A stretch of DNA of 64,000 nt from Burkholderiaceae bacterium (GTDB lineage Bacteria > Pseudomonadota > Gammaproteobacteria > Burkholderiales > Burkholderiaceae_A): assembly GCA_018882785.1 (NCBI GenBank), contig VERI01000003.1:62001-126000 (forward strand). The letters run 5' to 3'. Below, piece by piece: positions 19,290 to 28,282 of this stretch. Each line of letters starts with the position of its first letter. Position 1 is the stretch's first letter. Position numbers and translations under genes: made by a program. Under the pieces are notes generated by a model, which saw only the letters and a list, made by a program, of their open reading frames with translations, had not been told where the DNA came from and made no database searches.

Positions 19290-20045
19290 GTGCACAAAGA
19301 TCCCCTCGTCCGGCCGGTTAATCCAGACAGCACCCGCCTGCAGCTGTCGCGGCGGGGCTGTGCCCAGCTCGCCCAGCATCCGTTTTGGCGTGAGGCGGAG
19401 AGCCGTCTGCGCGACCGTTTTGTCTATATCCGGGAGCAGCAGGGGCCGCGGCTTGAACATGGCATTGCGCAATATGGCCAGCCGATTCAACTGGCCCCAC
19501 GCTCGATCCAGCTGGTCTGGTCGGTTGGCCTGCTGGCCTACCTGGCCCAGCCCCGTGCGACCCTCGAATTCTGGGCGGGGCTGCTTCGGCCCTCGGGGCT
19601 ACTGATGTTTGTCACTCTGGGGCCCGACTCACTGCGGCAATTCGCCCTTGACCTGGATGATGCAGACCAGCTCAAGCATGTTCCCGGCCATCCGGATATG
19701 CATGACATCGGAGATGCACTGGTGGGACTGGGCCTGGCCGATCCGGTCATGGATGTTGAGTGGATAGAATTTACATACAGCTCTTCAGAGTTAGCGCTCA
19801 CTGATATTAGAACCCTTGGAGGTAACCCGTTATTGGCCCGGCCCGCGGGGCTCTCGGGCCGAGGATGGCGAGACCGTGTGCTTCAGGCCCTGGAGTCCCA
19901 GCGTCGTGCGGGCAGCATTCGGCTGCGCATCGAATTGGTGTTTGGCCATGCCTGGGCTCCCGACCCCAACACCAGGACTGCAAAGCCTGATCCAGCTGCG
20001 CCCCAGCCGGTGGTCTGGGCTTCCCGCGGTCGCAAAGACCCCTAG
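19290..20045 (+). CDS. BioC-like methyltransferase-related protein lacking SAM motif I
   Basis: 251 aa from GTG 19290, chosen because it clears the divergent comF start. The C-terminal two thirds resemble the class I methyltransferase that lies beside comF in related genomes and is often called BioC: SIQLVWSVGLLAYL, LRPSGLLMFVTLGPDSLRQF and the following helical part. The N-terminal part has a helix (FWREAESRLRDRFVYIREQQ, in part). The expected LDxGCGxG glycine loop and the SAM-ribose acidic residue should come next, but only about 15 unrelated residues lie there. It is probably catalytically dead or decaying. Confidence 0.7.
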   Translation: MHKDPLVRPVNPDSTRLQLSRRGCAQLAQHPFWREAESRLRDRFVYIREQQGPRLEHGIAQYGQPIQLAPRSIQLVWSVGLLAYLAQPRATLEFWAGLLRPSGLLMFVTLGPDSLRQFALDLDDADQLKHVPGHPDMHDIGDALVGLGLADPVMDVEWIEFTYSSSELALTDIRTLGGNPLLARPAGLSGRGWRDRVLQALESQRRAGSIRLRIELVFGHAWAPDPNTRTAKPDPAAPQPVVWASRGRKDP

Positions 20046-20051
20046 GCCGTC

Positions 20052-20057
20052 TATAAT
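20052..20057 (+). promoter_or_regulatory. Perfect -10 hexamer before the DUF2244/cox genes
   Basis: TATAAT begins 7 bp after the methyltransferase-like stop codon. No good -35 match is present at 16-18 bp upstream, which suggests an activated promoter. A perfect dyad follows 3 bp downstream, at 20061-20075. Confidence 0.5.
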
Positions 20058-20060
20058 CCC

Positions 20061-20075
20061 GACGACTCAGTCGTC
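20061..20075. promoter_or_regulatory. Perfect 15-bp dyad over the predicted transcription start
   Basis: GACGAC-TCA-GTCGTC is a perfect inverted repeat with a 3-bp centre. It lies 3-18 bp downstream of the TATAAT box, so it covers the expected start site of the DUF2244-coxB transcript. The placement fits a repressor operator. I do not recognise the motif as that of a known regulator. A short RNA hairpin is the alternative reading. Confidence 0.45.
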
Positions 20076-20100
20076 AGGCTTAAGCAGTTGGGGGAGAAGC

Positions 20101-20544
20101 ATGGAGGCTCTGTCGAAGTCATGGGTGTTGCGGCGCAATTGTTCGCTAACACCCCGTCAGCTCTGCGTCGCTTACGGAATCGTGGCGGTCGCATCATTGC
20201 TGATATCGCTCGCCTGGGCGTTATCGGGCGCATGGATTGTCCTCCCCTTTGCGGTAATCGAACTGCTGGTGCTCTCTGTGGCATTTCTGGCCTATGCCCG
20301 TCATGCAAGAGACCACGAGCGAATCACCCTGCTGCGTGACTGCGTACGGGTGGAAGTGGTCAAGGGAACATCGTCGCAGGCGACGGAGTTCCCCCGGCAG
20401 TGGTGTCGTTGTGGGATGGATGATTCGGCATGCGGAATGGTCCGTCTGGAGAGCCCGAAAGGCGCAGTGCAGATCGGTCAGTTTGTGGGCATGGCAGATC
20501 GCAAGAGATTTTTTGAAGAGTTTCGATTGGCGTTGGCCCACTGA
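20101..20544 (+). CDS. DUF2244 family membrane protein
   Basis: 147 aa. Two adjacent transmembrane segments at about 22-68 (VAYGIVAVASLLISLAW and WIVLPFAVIELLVLSVAFLA, in part) are followed by a cytoplasmic-type domain beginning RHARDHERITL. This is the DUF2244 pattern; genes of this family regularly precede coxB in alpha- and betaproteobacteria, suggesting a role in oxidase biogenesis or turnover. The ATG has a GGGGGAG ribosome site 4-5 bp upstream. Longer in-frame starts overlap the upstream gene and add no conserved sequence. Confidence 0.88.
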   Translation: MEALSKSWVLRRNCSLTPRQLCVAYGIVAVASLLISLAWALSGAWIVLPFAVIELLVLSVAFLAYARHARDHERITLLRDCVRVEVVKGTSSQATEFPRQWCRCGMDDSACGMVRLESPKGAVQIGQFVGMADRKRFFEEFRLALAH

Positions 20545-20597
20545 ATGAAACGCCGATTCAAGTGCTGTTGAACAAGATAAGACAGGGGAGAGGTTAA

Positions 20598-21359
20598 ATG
20601 GACGGTCGGTATAACCTGCAGACACCGGTGACAGGCATCGCATCGGATCTTTATTTTCTGCACAACTTTCTGCTATGGATCTGCCTGGCGATATTTGTCG
20701 CCGTGTTCGCGGTGATGTTCTACTCAATCTATGCCCACCGAAAATCAAAAGGGCACAAGCCTGCAGATTTTCATGAGAGCACCGCTGTCGAGATCGCATG
20801 GACGATCGTGCCATTCCTGATTGTGGTGGTGATTGGTGTGTATGCCACGCCCGTTGTCATCGCGCAGAAAAATACCGCCGACGCCGATATCACCATCAAG
20901 GCCACCGGCATGCAGTGGAAGTGGGGCTATGACTACATCAAAGGCGAAGGCCAGGGCATATCGTTTGTCTCCGCCCTCTCCACGCCACGCGAGCAGATTA
21001 CCGGCCAGGCGCCTAAAGGCCAGCACTACCTCTCTGAAGTCGACAACGAAGTGGTCGTTCCGGTAGGCAAAAAGATCCGTGTGGTGACCACCGCCAACGA
21101 CGTGATTCATGCCTGGATGGTGCCTGCGTTTGGCGTGAAGCAGGATGCGATTCCCGGCTTTGTGCGTGACACCTGGTTTAAGGCAGAAAAAGAAGGCACC
21201 TATCGTGGCCACTGCGCCGAACTTTGTGGCAAGGACCATGCCTTCATGCCGATTGTCGTGAAGGTGGTCTCCGCCGAGGAGTACACCAAGTGGGTTGCCG
21301 CACAGCCCAAGGCAGCGCCGGTGAAGACCGCCGCCGTCAATGCCCCCGTTAAACAATAA
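20598..21359 (+). CDS. coxB: Cytochrome c oxidase subunit II (no signal peptide, no haem domain)
   Basis: 253-aa CuA subunit that receives electrons from cytochrome c. Two transmembrane helices (about 22-46 and 66-88) precede the cupredoxin domain. CuA ligands are all visible: H171, C206, E208, C210, H214 and M217. A cleavable signal peptide is absent: the codon before ATG 20598 is TAA, so no upstream extension is possible, and AGGGGAGAGG supports this start. There is no C-terminal cytochrome c domain; the tail is Ala/Pro/Lys-rich. First gene of the oxidase operon proper. Confidence 0.97.
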   Translation: MDGRYNLQTPVTGIASDLYFLHNFLLWICLAIFVAVFAVMFYSIYAHRKSKGHKPADFHESTAVEIAWTIVPFLIVVVIGVYATPVVIAQKNTADADITIKATGMQWKWGYDYIKGEGQGISFVSALSTPREQITGQAPKGQHYLSEVDNEVVVPVGKKIRVVTTANDVIHAWMVPAFGVKQDAIPGFVRDTWFKAEKEGTYRGHCAELCGKDHAFMPIVVKVVSAEEYTKWVAAQPKAAPVKTAAVNAPVKQ

Positions 21360-21386
21360 GTCGCAGACAGCACCAAGGAGAACACG

Positions 21387-22997
21387 ATGAGCGCAGTACT
21401 TGGACCTCAGCATGGAGTCGCCGGCCACGATGATCACGCCCATGACCATCCTCACGGCTGGCGTCGTTGGCTGTTTGCCACCAACCACAAGGACATCGGA
21501 ACGATGTATCTGTGGTTTAGTTTTGCAATGCTCTTTGTCGGGGGCTTTCTCGCCTTAGGCATTCGCGCCGAGCTCTTCAAGCCCGGCCTGCAGATTCTTA
21601 ACCCAGAGCTGTTTAACCAGTTCACCACCATGCACGGCCTGATCATGGTCTTTGGTGCCATCATGCCGGCCTTTGTGGGCTTTGCGAACTGGATGATTCC
21701 GCTGCAGATCGGTGCAAGCGATATGGCCTTTGCGCGGATGAATAACCTGAGCTTCTGGCTGTTGATTCCTGCCGCGCTGCTGCTCACGGCATCGTTCTTT
21801 GTGCCCGGCGGCGCGACTGCTGCTGGCTGGACCCTGTATGCACCGCTCTCCACCCAGATGGGTGTGGGCATGGACATGGCGATTTTTGCGGTTCACATTC
21901 TGGGCGCGAGTTCGATCATGGGATCGATCAACATCATCACCACGATTCTGAACATGCGGGCACCTGGCATGACGCTGATGAAAATGCCCATGTTTGTCTG
22001 GACATGGCTGATCACGGCCTATCTGCTGATTGCGGTGATGCCAGTGCTGGCGGGCGCCATCACCATGATGCTGACCGATCGCCATTTTGGCACCAGTTTT
22101 TTTAATGCGGCCGGCGGCGGTGATCCGGTGATGTATCAGCACATCTTCTGGTTTTTCGGCCACCCCGAGGTCTACATCATGATTCTGCCGGCCTTCGGCA
22201 TCGTGTCAGAGATCATTCCGACCTTCTCCCGCAAGCGTCTGTTCGGCTACAGCTCCATGGTGTATGCGACCGCATCGATTGCAGTCCTCTCGTTCGTGGT
22301 CTGGGCCCACCACATGTTCACCACCGGAATGCCGGTGACCGGGCAGCTGTTCTTCATGTACGCCACCATGCTGATCGCCGTGCCAACCGGCGTGAAGATC
22401 TTTAACTGGCTGGCCACGATGTGGAAGGGATCGATGACCTTCGAGACCCCGATGCTCTTTGCGATTGGATTTATTTTCGTGTTCACCATGGGTGGACTGA
22501 CCGGCATCATCCTGTCAGTGGCCCCGCTGGATATCCAGCTGCACGATACGTACTACGTGGTCGCACATTTTCACTACGTGCTGGTCGCCGGATCGCTTTT
22601 CGCCCTCTTTGCCGGCCTGTATTACTGGCTGCCCAAGTGGACAGGCCACATGTATGACGAAACACTCGGCAAAACCCATTTCTGGCTGTCGATGATCTTC
22701 TTTAACGTGACCTTCTTCCCGATGCACTTCCTTGGCCTGGCCGGCATGCCCCGTCGCTATGCCGACTACAACATGCAGTTTGCGGACTTCAATGCATTGG
22801 CTTCCGTGGGGGCGTTTGGTTTTGGTCTGACACAGCTGCTGCTGCTCTATGTCGTGATCAAGTGCATCAAGGGCGGCCCGAAGTCGGCCGACAACACCTG
22901 GGAAAGTGACCAGGGTGGACTGGAGTGGACCGTGGCATCACCCGCGCCTTTCCATACCTTTGAGACACCCCCGGCCTTCAAAGGCCAGAGCCATTAA
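21387..22997 (+). CDS. coxA: Cytochrome c oxidase subunit I
   Basis: 536-aa catalytic haem-copper subunit with twelve transmembrane helices. The CuB and haem ligands appear in [27 protein letters not shown] (the Glu/His-Tyr crosslink helix) and [16 protein letters not shown]-channel and D-channel residues typical of A-type oxidases are present. An extended histidine-rich N-terminus ([17 protein letters not shown]) precedes the first helix, as in related Burkholderiales. SD CAAGGAG lies 7 bp before ATG. The haem type (a or o) cannot be fixed because ctaA is missing from the cluster. Confidence 0.98.
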   Translation: MSAVLGPQHGVAGHDDHAHDHPHGWRRWLFATNHKDIGTMYLWFSFAMLFVGGFLALGIRAELFKPGLQILNPELFNQFTTMHGLIMVFGAIMPAFVGFANWMIPLQIGASDMAFARMNNLSFWLLIPAALLLTASFFVPGGATAAGWTLYAPLSTQMGVGMDMAIFAVHILGASSIMGSINIITTILNMRAPGMTLMKMPMFVWTWLITAYLLIAVMPVLAGAITMMLTDRHFGTSFFNAAGGGDPVMYQHIFWFFGHPEVYIMILPAFGIVSEIIPTFSRKRLFGYSSMVYATASIAVLSFVVWAHHMFTTGMPVTGQLFFMYATMLIAVPTGVKIFNWLATMWKGSMTFETPMLFAIGFIFVFTMGGLTGIILSVAPLDIQLHDTYYVVAHFHYVLVAGSLFALFAGLYYWLPKWTGHMYDETLGKTHFWLSMIFFNVTFFPMHFLGLAGMPRRYADYNMQFADFNALASVGAFGFGLTQLLLLYVVIKCIKGGPKSADNTWESDQGGLEWTVASPAPFHTFETPPAFKGQSH

Positions 22998-23024
22998 GGC
23001 CGAAGACGAGTCTTCGCGTAGAAC

Positions 23025-23132
23025 ATGGCCCATTCGCAACGCGCAAACCTGCGGCTCGCCCTGATCCTGGCATCAGTGGCGGCCGTATTTTTTGCGGGCA
23101 TCGTGGCCAAGTACCTGATCTTTCCGGTATGA
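23025..23132 (+). CDS. Small cytochrome oxidase assembly-type membrane protein
   Basis: A 35-residue single-span protein lies between coxA and ctaG. The first residues are MAHSQRANLRLAL, then one hydrophobic helix ending in AKYLIFPV. The stop codon overlaps the ctaG start (ATGA). Similar tiny hydrophobic genes occur at this position in other betaproteobacterial oxidase clusters, where they are annotated as small assembly proteins. Codon frame and overlap support translation. No further function can be read from the sequence. Confidence 0.75.
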   Translation: MAHSQRANLRLALILASVAAVFFAGIVAKYLIFPV

Positions 23133-23770
23133 GTCAGCAGCCGCATCCTTCATCAGACCCAACATCTGCCGAGAAGCCTTCTGCGGAAAACAGCCGCATG
23201 ATGGGCAAGCTGCTGATGGTGGCCATTCTCATGTTTGGATTTGGTTTTGCCCTTGTGCCTTTTTACGAAAAAATCTGCGAGATCACCGGCATTAATGTCT
23301 TGGCCCGTAAAGACAAACTGAACTATGCCGAGGCACGTGAATTCGCCCGCAGCACTCAGGTCGACACGAGCCGCAGCATCACCGTTGAGTTTGATGCCAA
23401 TGTCCAGGGTTCCATGGTGTTTAAGCCGAAGGTAGCCCACATGAAGGTCCATCCTGGCGAGCTGGCAACTGTGACCTATGAAATCGTCAATGTGACCAAG
23501 CAGAACCTGGTCGGCCAGGCGATCCCGAGCTATGCCCCACGGCATTCGGCCAGCCACTTTAAAAAATTGGAATGCTTCTGTTTTGAACAGCAGGAACTGA
23601 AAGGCAGTGAGCGGCGAGAGTTTCCGGTGGTGTTTGTGATTGATCCAAAACTACCCTCGGATATCGCCACCATTACCCTGAGCTATACATTCTTTGAAGT
23701 GGCGGGCCACAAGTCTGCCGCGATCTCCGCCACGCCGCGTGCCGGAAGCACGCCCAAGGCGGGGAGCTAG
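23129..23770 (+). CDS. ctaG: Cytochrome c oxidase assembly protein CtaG (Cox11 family)
   Basis: 213 aa. A single transmembrane anchor (LLMVAILMFGFGFALVPFY, about 28-46) is followed by a periplasmic domain that delivers copper to CuB. The copper-binding CFCF motif is present (KLECFCFEQQ). VDTSRSITVEFDANV and the C-terminal TLSYTFFEV are family-typical. Hydrophilic N- and C-terminal tails are low-complexity. The start overlaps the preceding small gene by 4 bp, indicating coupled translation. Confidence 0.96.
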   Translation: MSQQPHPSSDPTSAEKPSAENSRMMGKLLMVAILMFGFGFALVPFYEKICEITGINVLARKDKLNYAEAREFARSTQVDTSRSITVEFDANVQGSMVFKPKVAHMKVHPGELATVTYEIVNVTKQNLVGQAIPSYAPRHSASHFKKLECFCFEQQELKGSERREFPVVFVIDPKLPSDIATITLSYTFFEVAGHKSAAISATPRAGSTPKAGS

Positions 23771-23772
23771 GA

Positions 23773-23985
23773 GTGGATGAACTAAAACAGGCAGCGGGCC
23801 GCAAAAGTAGTTTCTTGCAGACCCTTGCCGCTGTGTTGTGGTCGTTTTTTGGGGTCCGTAAGGGCCAAGATCATGATCGCGATATGGCCAGTCTGAATCC
23901 GGTGCACGTCATCATCACCGGTGTGATGGCGGGCGTGTTGTTTGTGGTGACGTTGGTGGTGCTGGTGCGCGTTATCTTGGGATAA
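23773..23985 (+). CDS. DUF2970 family small membrane protein
   Basis: 70 aa, GTG start 2 bp after ctaG. SFLQTLAAVLWSFFGVRKGQ near the start is the DUF2970 signature, and one transmembrane helix (VIITGVMAGVLFVVTLVVLV) closes the protein. Such genes lie between ctaG and coxC in Burkholderiales. The function is unknown, but the position suggests a role with the oxidase. Confidence 0.88.
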   Translation: MDELKQAAGRKSSFLQTLAAVLWSFFGVRKGQDHDRDMASLNPVHVIITGVMAGVLFVVTLVVLVRVILG

Positions 23986-24055
23986 ATGCCAGCACTGTGG
24001 TCTGAAGTGGATATGAGAAGAATTTGTTTACAAAAAGGAAATTGAGGGGAGAGCC

Positions 24056-24919
24056 ATGAGTTCAGCAAGTCACGCACCGTATTACTTTGTGCCCGCACCC
24101 AGCAAATGGCCGGCGGTCGGGTCGGTGGCCATGATCCTGACGCTCTTTGGCGCAGTGGGCACGATCAACTCCCAGGCCTATGGCCCCTGGACCCTGCTAG
24201 CAGGATTTCTTGTTCTGATCTATATGTTCTTTGGCTGGTTTGGCACCGTGATTGCCGAGTCCGAGGGTGGCCAGTACAACAGCCGTGTAGACGCCAGCTT
24301 CCGGTGGAGCATGAGCTGGTTCATCTTCTCAGAGGTCATGTTCTTTGCGGCATTTTTCGGAGCGCTCTTTTATGCCCGCGTGATTTCGATGCCTTGGCTC
24401 GGCGATCTGGATCACAAGTCAATTCTCTGGCCGGACTTCATTGCCCAGTGGGGCAAGGGAACCGGGCCTGCCGGACTGATTGAAGAGTACAAAACAATGG
24501 GACCGTTCTGGATTCCCACGATTAACACTGCCCTGCTGCTGTCATCGGGTGTAACGCTCACCATCGCCCATCACGCCCTGCGTGACAACAATCGCGGCAA
24601 ACTTAATTTCTGGCTGGCAGTGACCATCCTGCTGGGCTTTGTATTTCTGGGCTTTCAGGCCTATGAGTACGCCCATGCCTATGCAGATCTCAACCTGAAA
24701 CTCACCTCAGGCATTTTCGGATCTACATTTTTTATGCTCACCGGCTTTCACGGCTTTCACGTCTGCGTCGGTGCGATCATGCTGACGGTCATGCTGGCCC
24801 GTTGCGTGCGTGGCCATTTCAAGCCGAATCAGCATTTCGCCTTCGAGGCCGCCGCCTGGTACTGGCACTTCGTGGATGTGGTCTGGCTGGGTCTGTATAT
24901 CCTGGTTTACTGGCTGTAA
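24056..24919 (+). CDS. coxC: Cytochrome c oxidase subunit III
   Basis: 287 aa with seven predicted helices. YYFVPAPSKWPAVGS at the start, ESEGGQYNSRVDASFRW, the conserved SEVMFFAAFFGALFYAR and the C-terminal FAFEAAAWYWHFVDVVWL (in part) all mark CoxC. A longer loop of about 35 residues lies between the second and third conserved blocks (MPWLGDLDHKSILWP). Subunit III stabilises proton uptake in subunit I. The 70-bp gap upstream carries GAGGGGAGAG as ribosome site. Confidence 0.97.
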   Translation: MSSASHAPYYFVPAPSKWPAVGSVAMILTLFGAVGTINSQAYGPWTLLAGFLVLIYMFFGWFGTVIAESEGGQYNSRVDASFRWSMSWFIFSEVMFFAAFFGALFYARVISMPWLGDLDHKSILWPDFIAQWGKGTGPAGLIEEYKTMGPFWIPTINTALLLSSGVTLTIAHHALRDNNRGKLNFWLAVTILLGFVFLGFQAYEYAHAYADLNLKLTSGIFGSTFFMLTGFHGFHVCVGAIMLTVMLARCVRGHFKPNQHFAFEAAAWYWHFVDVVWLGLYILVYWL

Positions 24920-24920
24920 A

Positions 24921-25124
24921 TCAGTATCGAATGCCCGTCGACTCGATCCAACCGAGTTGATGGGCAGCGATCAAAAAAAGAAATAGTGCGATAGAAAAGC
25001 CCACGCGCAGCGCGAGGGCTCGCACAGTGTTGTTGCTGGCTCCCTTGTCACGCATCAGATAAAAGAGTGCTGACCCAAGGCTGAGCAAAATGAGGATAAA
25101 GACAGAAGCAATCAGGATGCGCAT
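24921..25124 (-). CDS. Twin transmembrane protein, DUF2909 family
   Basis: 67 aa with two helices (ILIASVFILILLSLGSALFYL and ALALRVGFSIALFLFLIAA, partly shown) joined by a short loop MRDKGASNNTVRAL. This is the DUF2909 pattern; the gene is found on the opposite strand between coxC and surf1 in many Burkholderiales. The start at 25124 leaves 33 bp to the surf1 start. It ends 1 bp from the coxC stop. Function unknown. Confidence 0.88.
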   Translation of the reverse strand: MRILIASVFILILLSLGSALFYLMRDKGASNNTVRALALRVGFSIALFLFLIAAHQLGWIESTGIRY

Positions 25125-25157
25125 CGAGCCGCTATTGTGCAGGAGCCGGATCGCTTT

Positions 25158-25886
25158 ATGAAAACACCATCTAGGGCTCGGTCCTGGGGTGCGGTGGTGG
25201 TGTTTCTTGGCCTTGCAGCCACCGCGATTCATCTGGGGGTGTGGCAGCTGGGCCGCGCGGATGAAAAGCAGGCCTTAATCGACCTTCGGGCCAAACGCAC
25301 CGAACCGTTGGAGATGGGCAGCACACCGCTGGTCTGGCGGACCGACCGCAACGCTCTGGACCTGGATCAGCAACGGGTGTTGATTACCGGCCGGTGGCGT
25401 TTGGATCAATCGGTGGCGTTGGATAATCGCGCCTGGGATGGCCGGGCGGGCGTTCACGTATTAACACCTGTCGTGCTGGCCGACGGCAGCCATGTCTGGG
25501 TGAATCGTGGCTGGATGCCCAAGGCACCGGGTGTGAATCAGATCGATATCGCCGCCGCTTCTGATCCCGTGCGTCTGCAAGGCGTGGCCTTGGCATCGGT
25601 CATGAAGCGCATCGAGCTGACACGGCAAGATCCAACAACCCTGCCGGGCAATGTCTGGCAGAACTTTGACTGGCAGGCATCGGGTCAGCGTATCGGCGCC
25701 TCGGTCTGGCCGGTTATCGTCTGGCAGACTTCGGACAACAATGATGGGCTTCTGCGAAAGTTGCCCGAAGTCAGCAGCGATGTTCCCAAGCACCTTGGGT
25801 ATGCACTGCAGTGGTTTTTGATTTTTCTGGCCTGCCTGTTTTTTGCCTGGCGCCTGCGACCAGTCCGACGGCAGCATGATCAGTAA
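25158..25886 (+). CDS. SURF1-family oxidase assembly protein
   Basis: 242 aa. Two transmembrane helices, near residues 10-30 and 213-233, flank a periplasmic domain, the SURF1 topology. LGVWQLGRADEKQAL, LDNRAWDGRAGVHVLTPV and VNRGWMPK match the family. ATG 25158 is preferred over GTG 25137 because AGGAG lies between them. SURF1 helps insert haem a into subunit I, which makes the absence of ctaA nearby notable. Confidence 0.95.
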   Translation: MKTPSRARSWGAVVVFLGLAATAIHLGVWQLGRADEKQALIDLRAKRTEPLEMGSTPLVWRTDRNALDLDQQRVLITGRWRLDQSVALDNRAWDGRAGVHVLTPVVLADGSHVWVNRGWMPKAPGVNQIDIAAASDPVRLQGVALASVMKRIELTRQDPTTLPGNVWQNFDWQASGQRIGASVWPVIVWQTSDNNDGLLRKLPEVSSDVPKHLGYALQWFLIFLACLFFAWRLRPVRRQHDQ

Positions 25887-25907
25887 CGGAAAGATAAAGA
25901 GTGATGT

Positions 25908-26579
25908 ATGAGCAGTGAGGATAGAAAACGTCGTCGGAATCTATGGCCTCTGTGGGGCGTTCTGGCGGTGACAATCGCCCCGGTGATTGCATCGTATGTG
26001 ACCTATTACGGGGTCAAACCGGAAGGCCGGACCAATTATGGTGATTTTGTTGAGCCCCAGGTCACCGTGACATCGGTTGCGGTCAGTGTGCTGGTGGCGC
26101 CAAAGGCCGAGAGTGCCTTCGCTGCACTTCAGACCGAATCCCCCACGCGAAGACCGTTGTCGGAGCTGGGACATTGGTCGGGACGGTGGCTCATGATCAG
26201 AATCGGCCCTTCGGCCTGTGCCCAGGCCTGTCAGCAGGAGTTATGGCTCATGCGTCAGCTCCGCCTGACCACTGGCCGAGAGCGGGACCGGGTCGAGCGG
26301 CTATGGATTGTGTCGGACTCGGGAACGCCAGATCCCGCGGTGCTCGCCGAGCACGAGGGCCTGTGGGTGGTGCGGCTTGGCGATGCGGCCAGCAAAGACC
26401 CGCTGATTGCCAACTGGCTCTCAGTGGCGATTCAGTCGGTGGCCCAGCAGGCAGGGGCAAGCAATATCTGGATCGTGGATCCCCTAGGCAATCTAATGAT
26501 GCGTTTCCCGGATAATCCTGATCCGAATGCCATGAAAAAGGATCTTAACCGGCTGCTCAAGGCATCCCGCATCGGATAG
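25908..26579 (+). CDS. SCO-like thioredoxin-fold protein of the oxidase cluster
   Basis: 223 aa. A basic N-terminus and one transmembrane helix (about 13-33) are followed by a periplasmic thioredoxin-like domain. CAQAC (C-x3-C, near residue 104) sits where SCO proteins bind copper, and [16 protein letters not shown] resembles the SCO strand before the metal histidine. The conserved SCO histidine is not obvious. In related genomes this gene is followed by ctaA; here ctaB follows directly. A copper-relay or thiol-reducing role for CuA is likely but inferred. Confidence 0.82.
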   Translation: MSSEDRKRRRNLWPLWGVLAVTIAPVIASYVTYYGVKPEGRTNYGDFVEPQVTVTSVAVSVLVAPKAESAFAALQTESPTRRPLSELGHWSGRWLMIRIGPSACAQACQQELWLMRQLRLTTGRERDRVERLWIVSDSGTPDPAVLAEHEGLWVVRLGDAASKDPLIANWLSVAIQSVAQQAGASNIWIVDPLGNLMMRFPDNPDPNAMKKDLNRLLKASRIG

Positions 26580-26596
26580 CCCGGCCTTTGGTTTCC

Positions 26597-27481
26597 ATGA
26601 ACGACCTGTCGCTTATCGAATCGTCGCTGTTTAAACAGTACCTCGCCCTGACAAAGCCGAGGGTGGTCATGCTGATCTCGTTTTGTGCGGTGATCGGCAT
26701 GGCGCTCTCGACCCCAGGCTGGGTGCCGCTCGGAATTTTGTTCAATGCAACGATTGGTATCACGCTGGTGGCCGGTGCGGCAGCAGCGATTAACTGTCTG
26801 GTGGAGCAGCATATTGATGCCAAGATGGCCAGAACTGCATGGCGTCCATTGCCCTCCGGAACGCTCACACCATTTCAGACCCTGATCTTTTCCGGAATTC
26901 TCGGCGGCATTGGCACGTTTCTGCTCTATGCCTTTGTAAATCCGCTGACCACCTGGCTGACGCTGGCAACCTTTGTGGGCTACGCGATTATTTATACCGT
27001 TATCCTCAAACCACTGACACCCCAGAACATTGTGATCGGCGGCGCCTCGGGCGCAATGCCACCGGTGCTCGGATGGGCCGCAGTCACAGGCCAGGCGCCG
27101 ATTGAAGCATGGGTGCTTTTTCTCATTATCTTTGTATGGACCCCACCACACTTCTGGGCGCTCGCCCTGTATCGCACAGATGACTATGCACGCTCCGGTC
27201 TGCCGATGCTGCCGGTGACCCATGGGCCACAGTTCACCCGTCTGCATATTCTGCTGTACACACTGCTGCTCGTGGCCACCACGGCACTTCCAACCTTAGT
27301 TGGCATGAGCGGCGTGGTGTATCTCGTTTCGGCTTTGCTGCTGGGGGGATATTTTCTTTGGCTTGCCTGGTGCCTTTACCGAAGCTATTCGGAGCGGCTC
27401 GCCCGCAAGACATTTAAATATTCGATCAACTACCTGGCCCTGCTGTTTGCAGCCCTGCTACTAGATCATTATCTGCTGTAG
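26597..27481 (+). CDS. ctaB: Protohaem IX farnesyltransferase (haem O synthase)
   Basis: 294-aa UbiA-family membrane prenyltransferase that converts haem b to haem O. Prenyl-diphosphate binding segment [19 protein letters not shown] is near 60-80, and the second acidic motif appears as [15 protein letters not shown]. About eight helices are predicted. ATG 26597 is preferred over the TTG three codons upstream. Haem A synthase (ctaA), usually just upstream, is absent, so this cluster alone would stop at haem O. Confidence 0.96.
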   Translation: MNDLSLIESSLFKQYLALTKPRVVMLISFCAVIGMALSTPGWVPLGILFNATIGITLVAGAAAAINCLVEQHIDAKMARTAWRPLPSGTLTPFQTLIFSGILGGIGTFLLYAFVNPLTTWLTLATFVGYAIIYTVILKPLTPQNIVIGGASGAMPPVLGWAAVTGQAPIEAWVLFLIIFVWTPPHFWALALYRTDDYARSGLPMLPVTHGPQFTRLHILLYTLLLVATTALPTLVGMSGVVYLVSALLLGGYFLWLAWCLYRSYSERLARKTFKYSINYLALLFAALLLDHYLL

Positions 27482-27493
27482 ACGCTTTCTGCG

Positions 27494-28282
27494 TTATCGC
27501 ACGCAGCGAAATCCGATATAGACCACCCGTGTGTCGGTCGGCTTCGTAGCAACATCCGATTCGCGCTGCCGCTCAGGCCCATACCACCAGGATGAACTGC
27601 GGGTAATACGTTCATTACCGCTGCCGGTATCGACCCACTCCCACACATTGCCGCCCATGTCATACAGGCCATTGACACCGGCAGGAGTGGTCATCACCGC
27701 AACATGGCCGATGCCGCGCGTGAGGCTGCCGACAGGTGCGCTGCCGCGGTAGTTGCCACAGCCATTCAGACAGTGGCTGTTGGCCGCAGAGTCGCCGTTC
27801 GGATAGGCGTAACGTTTTCCTTTCACGAAGTCCGCAGGCGGCAGATCACGCTGCTCGAGATAGGCCGCCTGCGTCCACTCTTGGTCAGTGGGCAGTCGTC
27901 TGCCGAAAAATTTGCAGATCATCTGCGCCTCATCGAACATCAGATGCACAGCAGGCTCATGATCCTGGGCGGGAACGCCATAGGGGGTGCGCCAGTTCCA
28001 GCCCGGCTTTTTGGTCCAGCCGGATTCGTAGACACTTCCACCGCCTTCTCTCTCTGCCCGACTGACAAATCCGGTGGCCTTCGCCATCTGCCTGACCTGG
28101 CCAATGGTCATCTCGTGCAGATCCCATTGAAGGCCATGCACCCTGACGCTCGATCCAATCGCAGCCTTCTGCCCTGCGCTGGCCCCAGTGCTGCCTGTCG
28201 ACTGGGCAGATAAAGGACTACAGAGGCCGACAAGAAAAAGGCCCGAGAGCATCGCGCATCTCAGGCCTTGTCGTGTGGGCAT
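27494..28282 (-). CDS. Secreted SUMF1/formylglycine-generating-enzyme-like protein
   Basis: 262 aa with an N-terminal signal peptide (LSGLFLVGLCSPLSAQS). The domain shows the SUMF1 pattern: EMTIGQVRQMAKATGFVS, RRLPTDQEWTQAAY, YDMGGNVWEWVDTGSG and the C-terminal YIGFRCVR. The copper-binding cysteine pair of true formylglycine-generating enzymes is not found; the equivalent strand reads TRSSSWWYGP. An unrelated C-x3-C (CLNGC) lies in mid-domain. It probably belongs to the broader SUMF1/EgtB/PvdO group. No sulfatase is nearby. It occupies the place where SCO1 often lies, between ctaB and rpoH. Confidence 0.85.
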   Translation of the reverse strand: MPTRQGLRCAMLSGLFLVGLCSPLSAQSTGSTGASAGQKAAIGSSVRVHGLQWDLHEMTIGQVRQMAKATGFVSRAEREGGGSVYESGWTKKPGWNWRTPYGVPAQDHEPAVHLMFDEAQMICKFFGRRLPTDQEWTQAAYLEQRDLPPADFVKGKRYAYPNGDSAANSHCLNGCGNYRGSAPVGSLTRGIGHVAVMTTPAGVNGLYDMGGNVWEWVDTGSGNERITRSSSWWYGPERQRESDVATKPTDTRVVYIGFRCVR

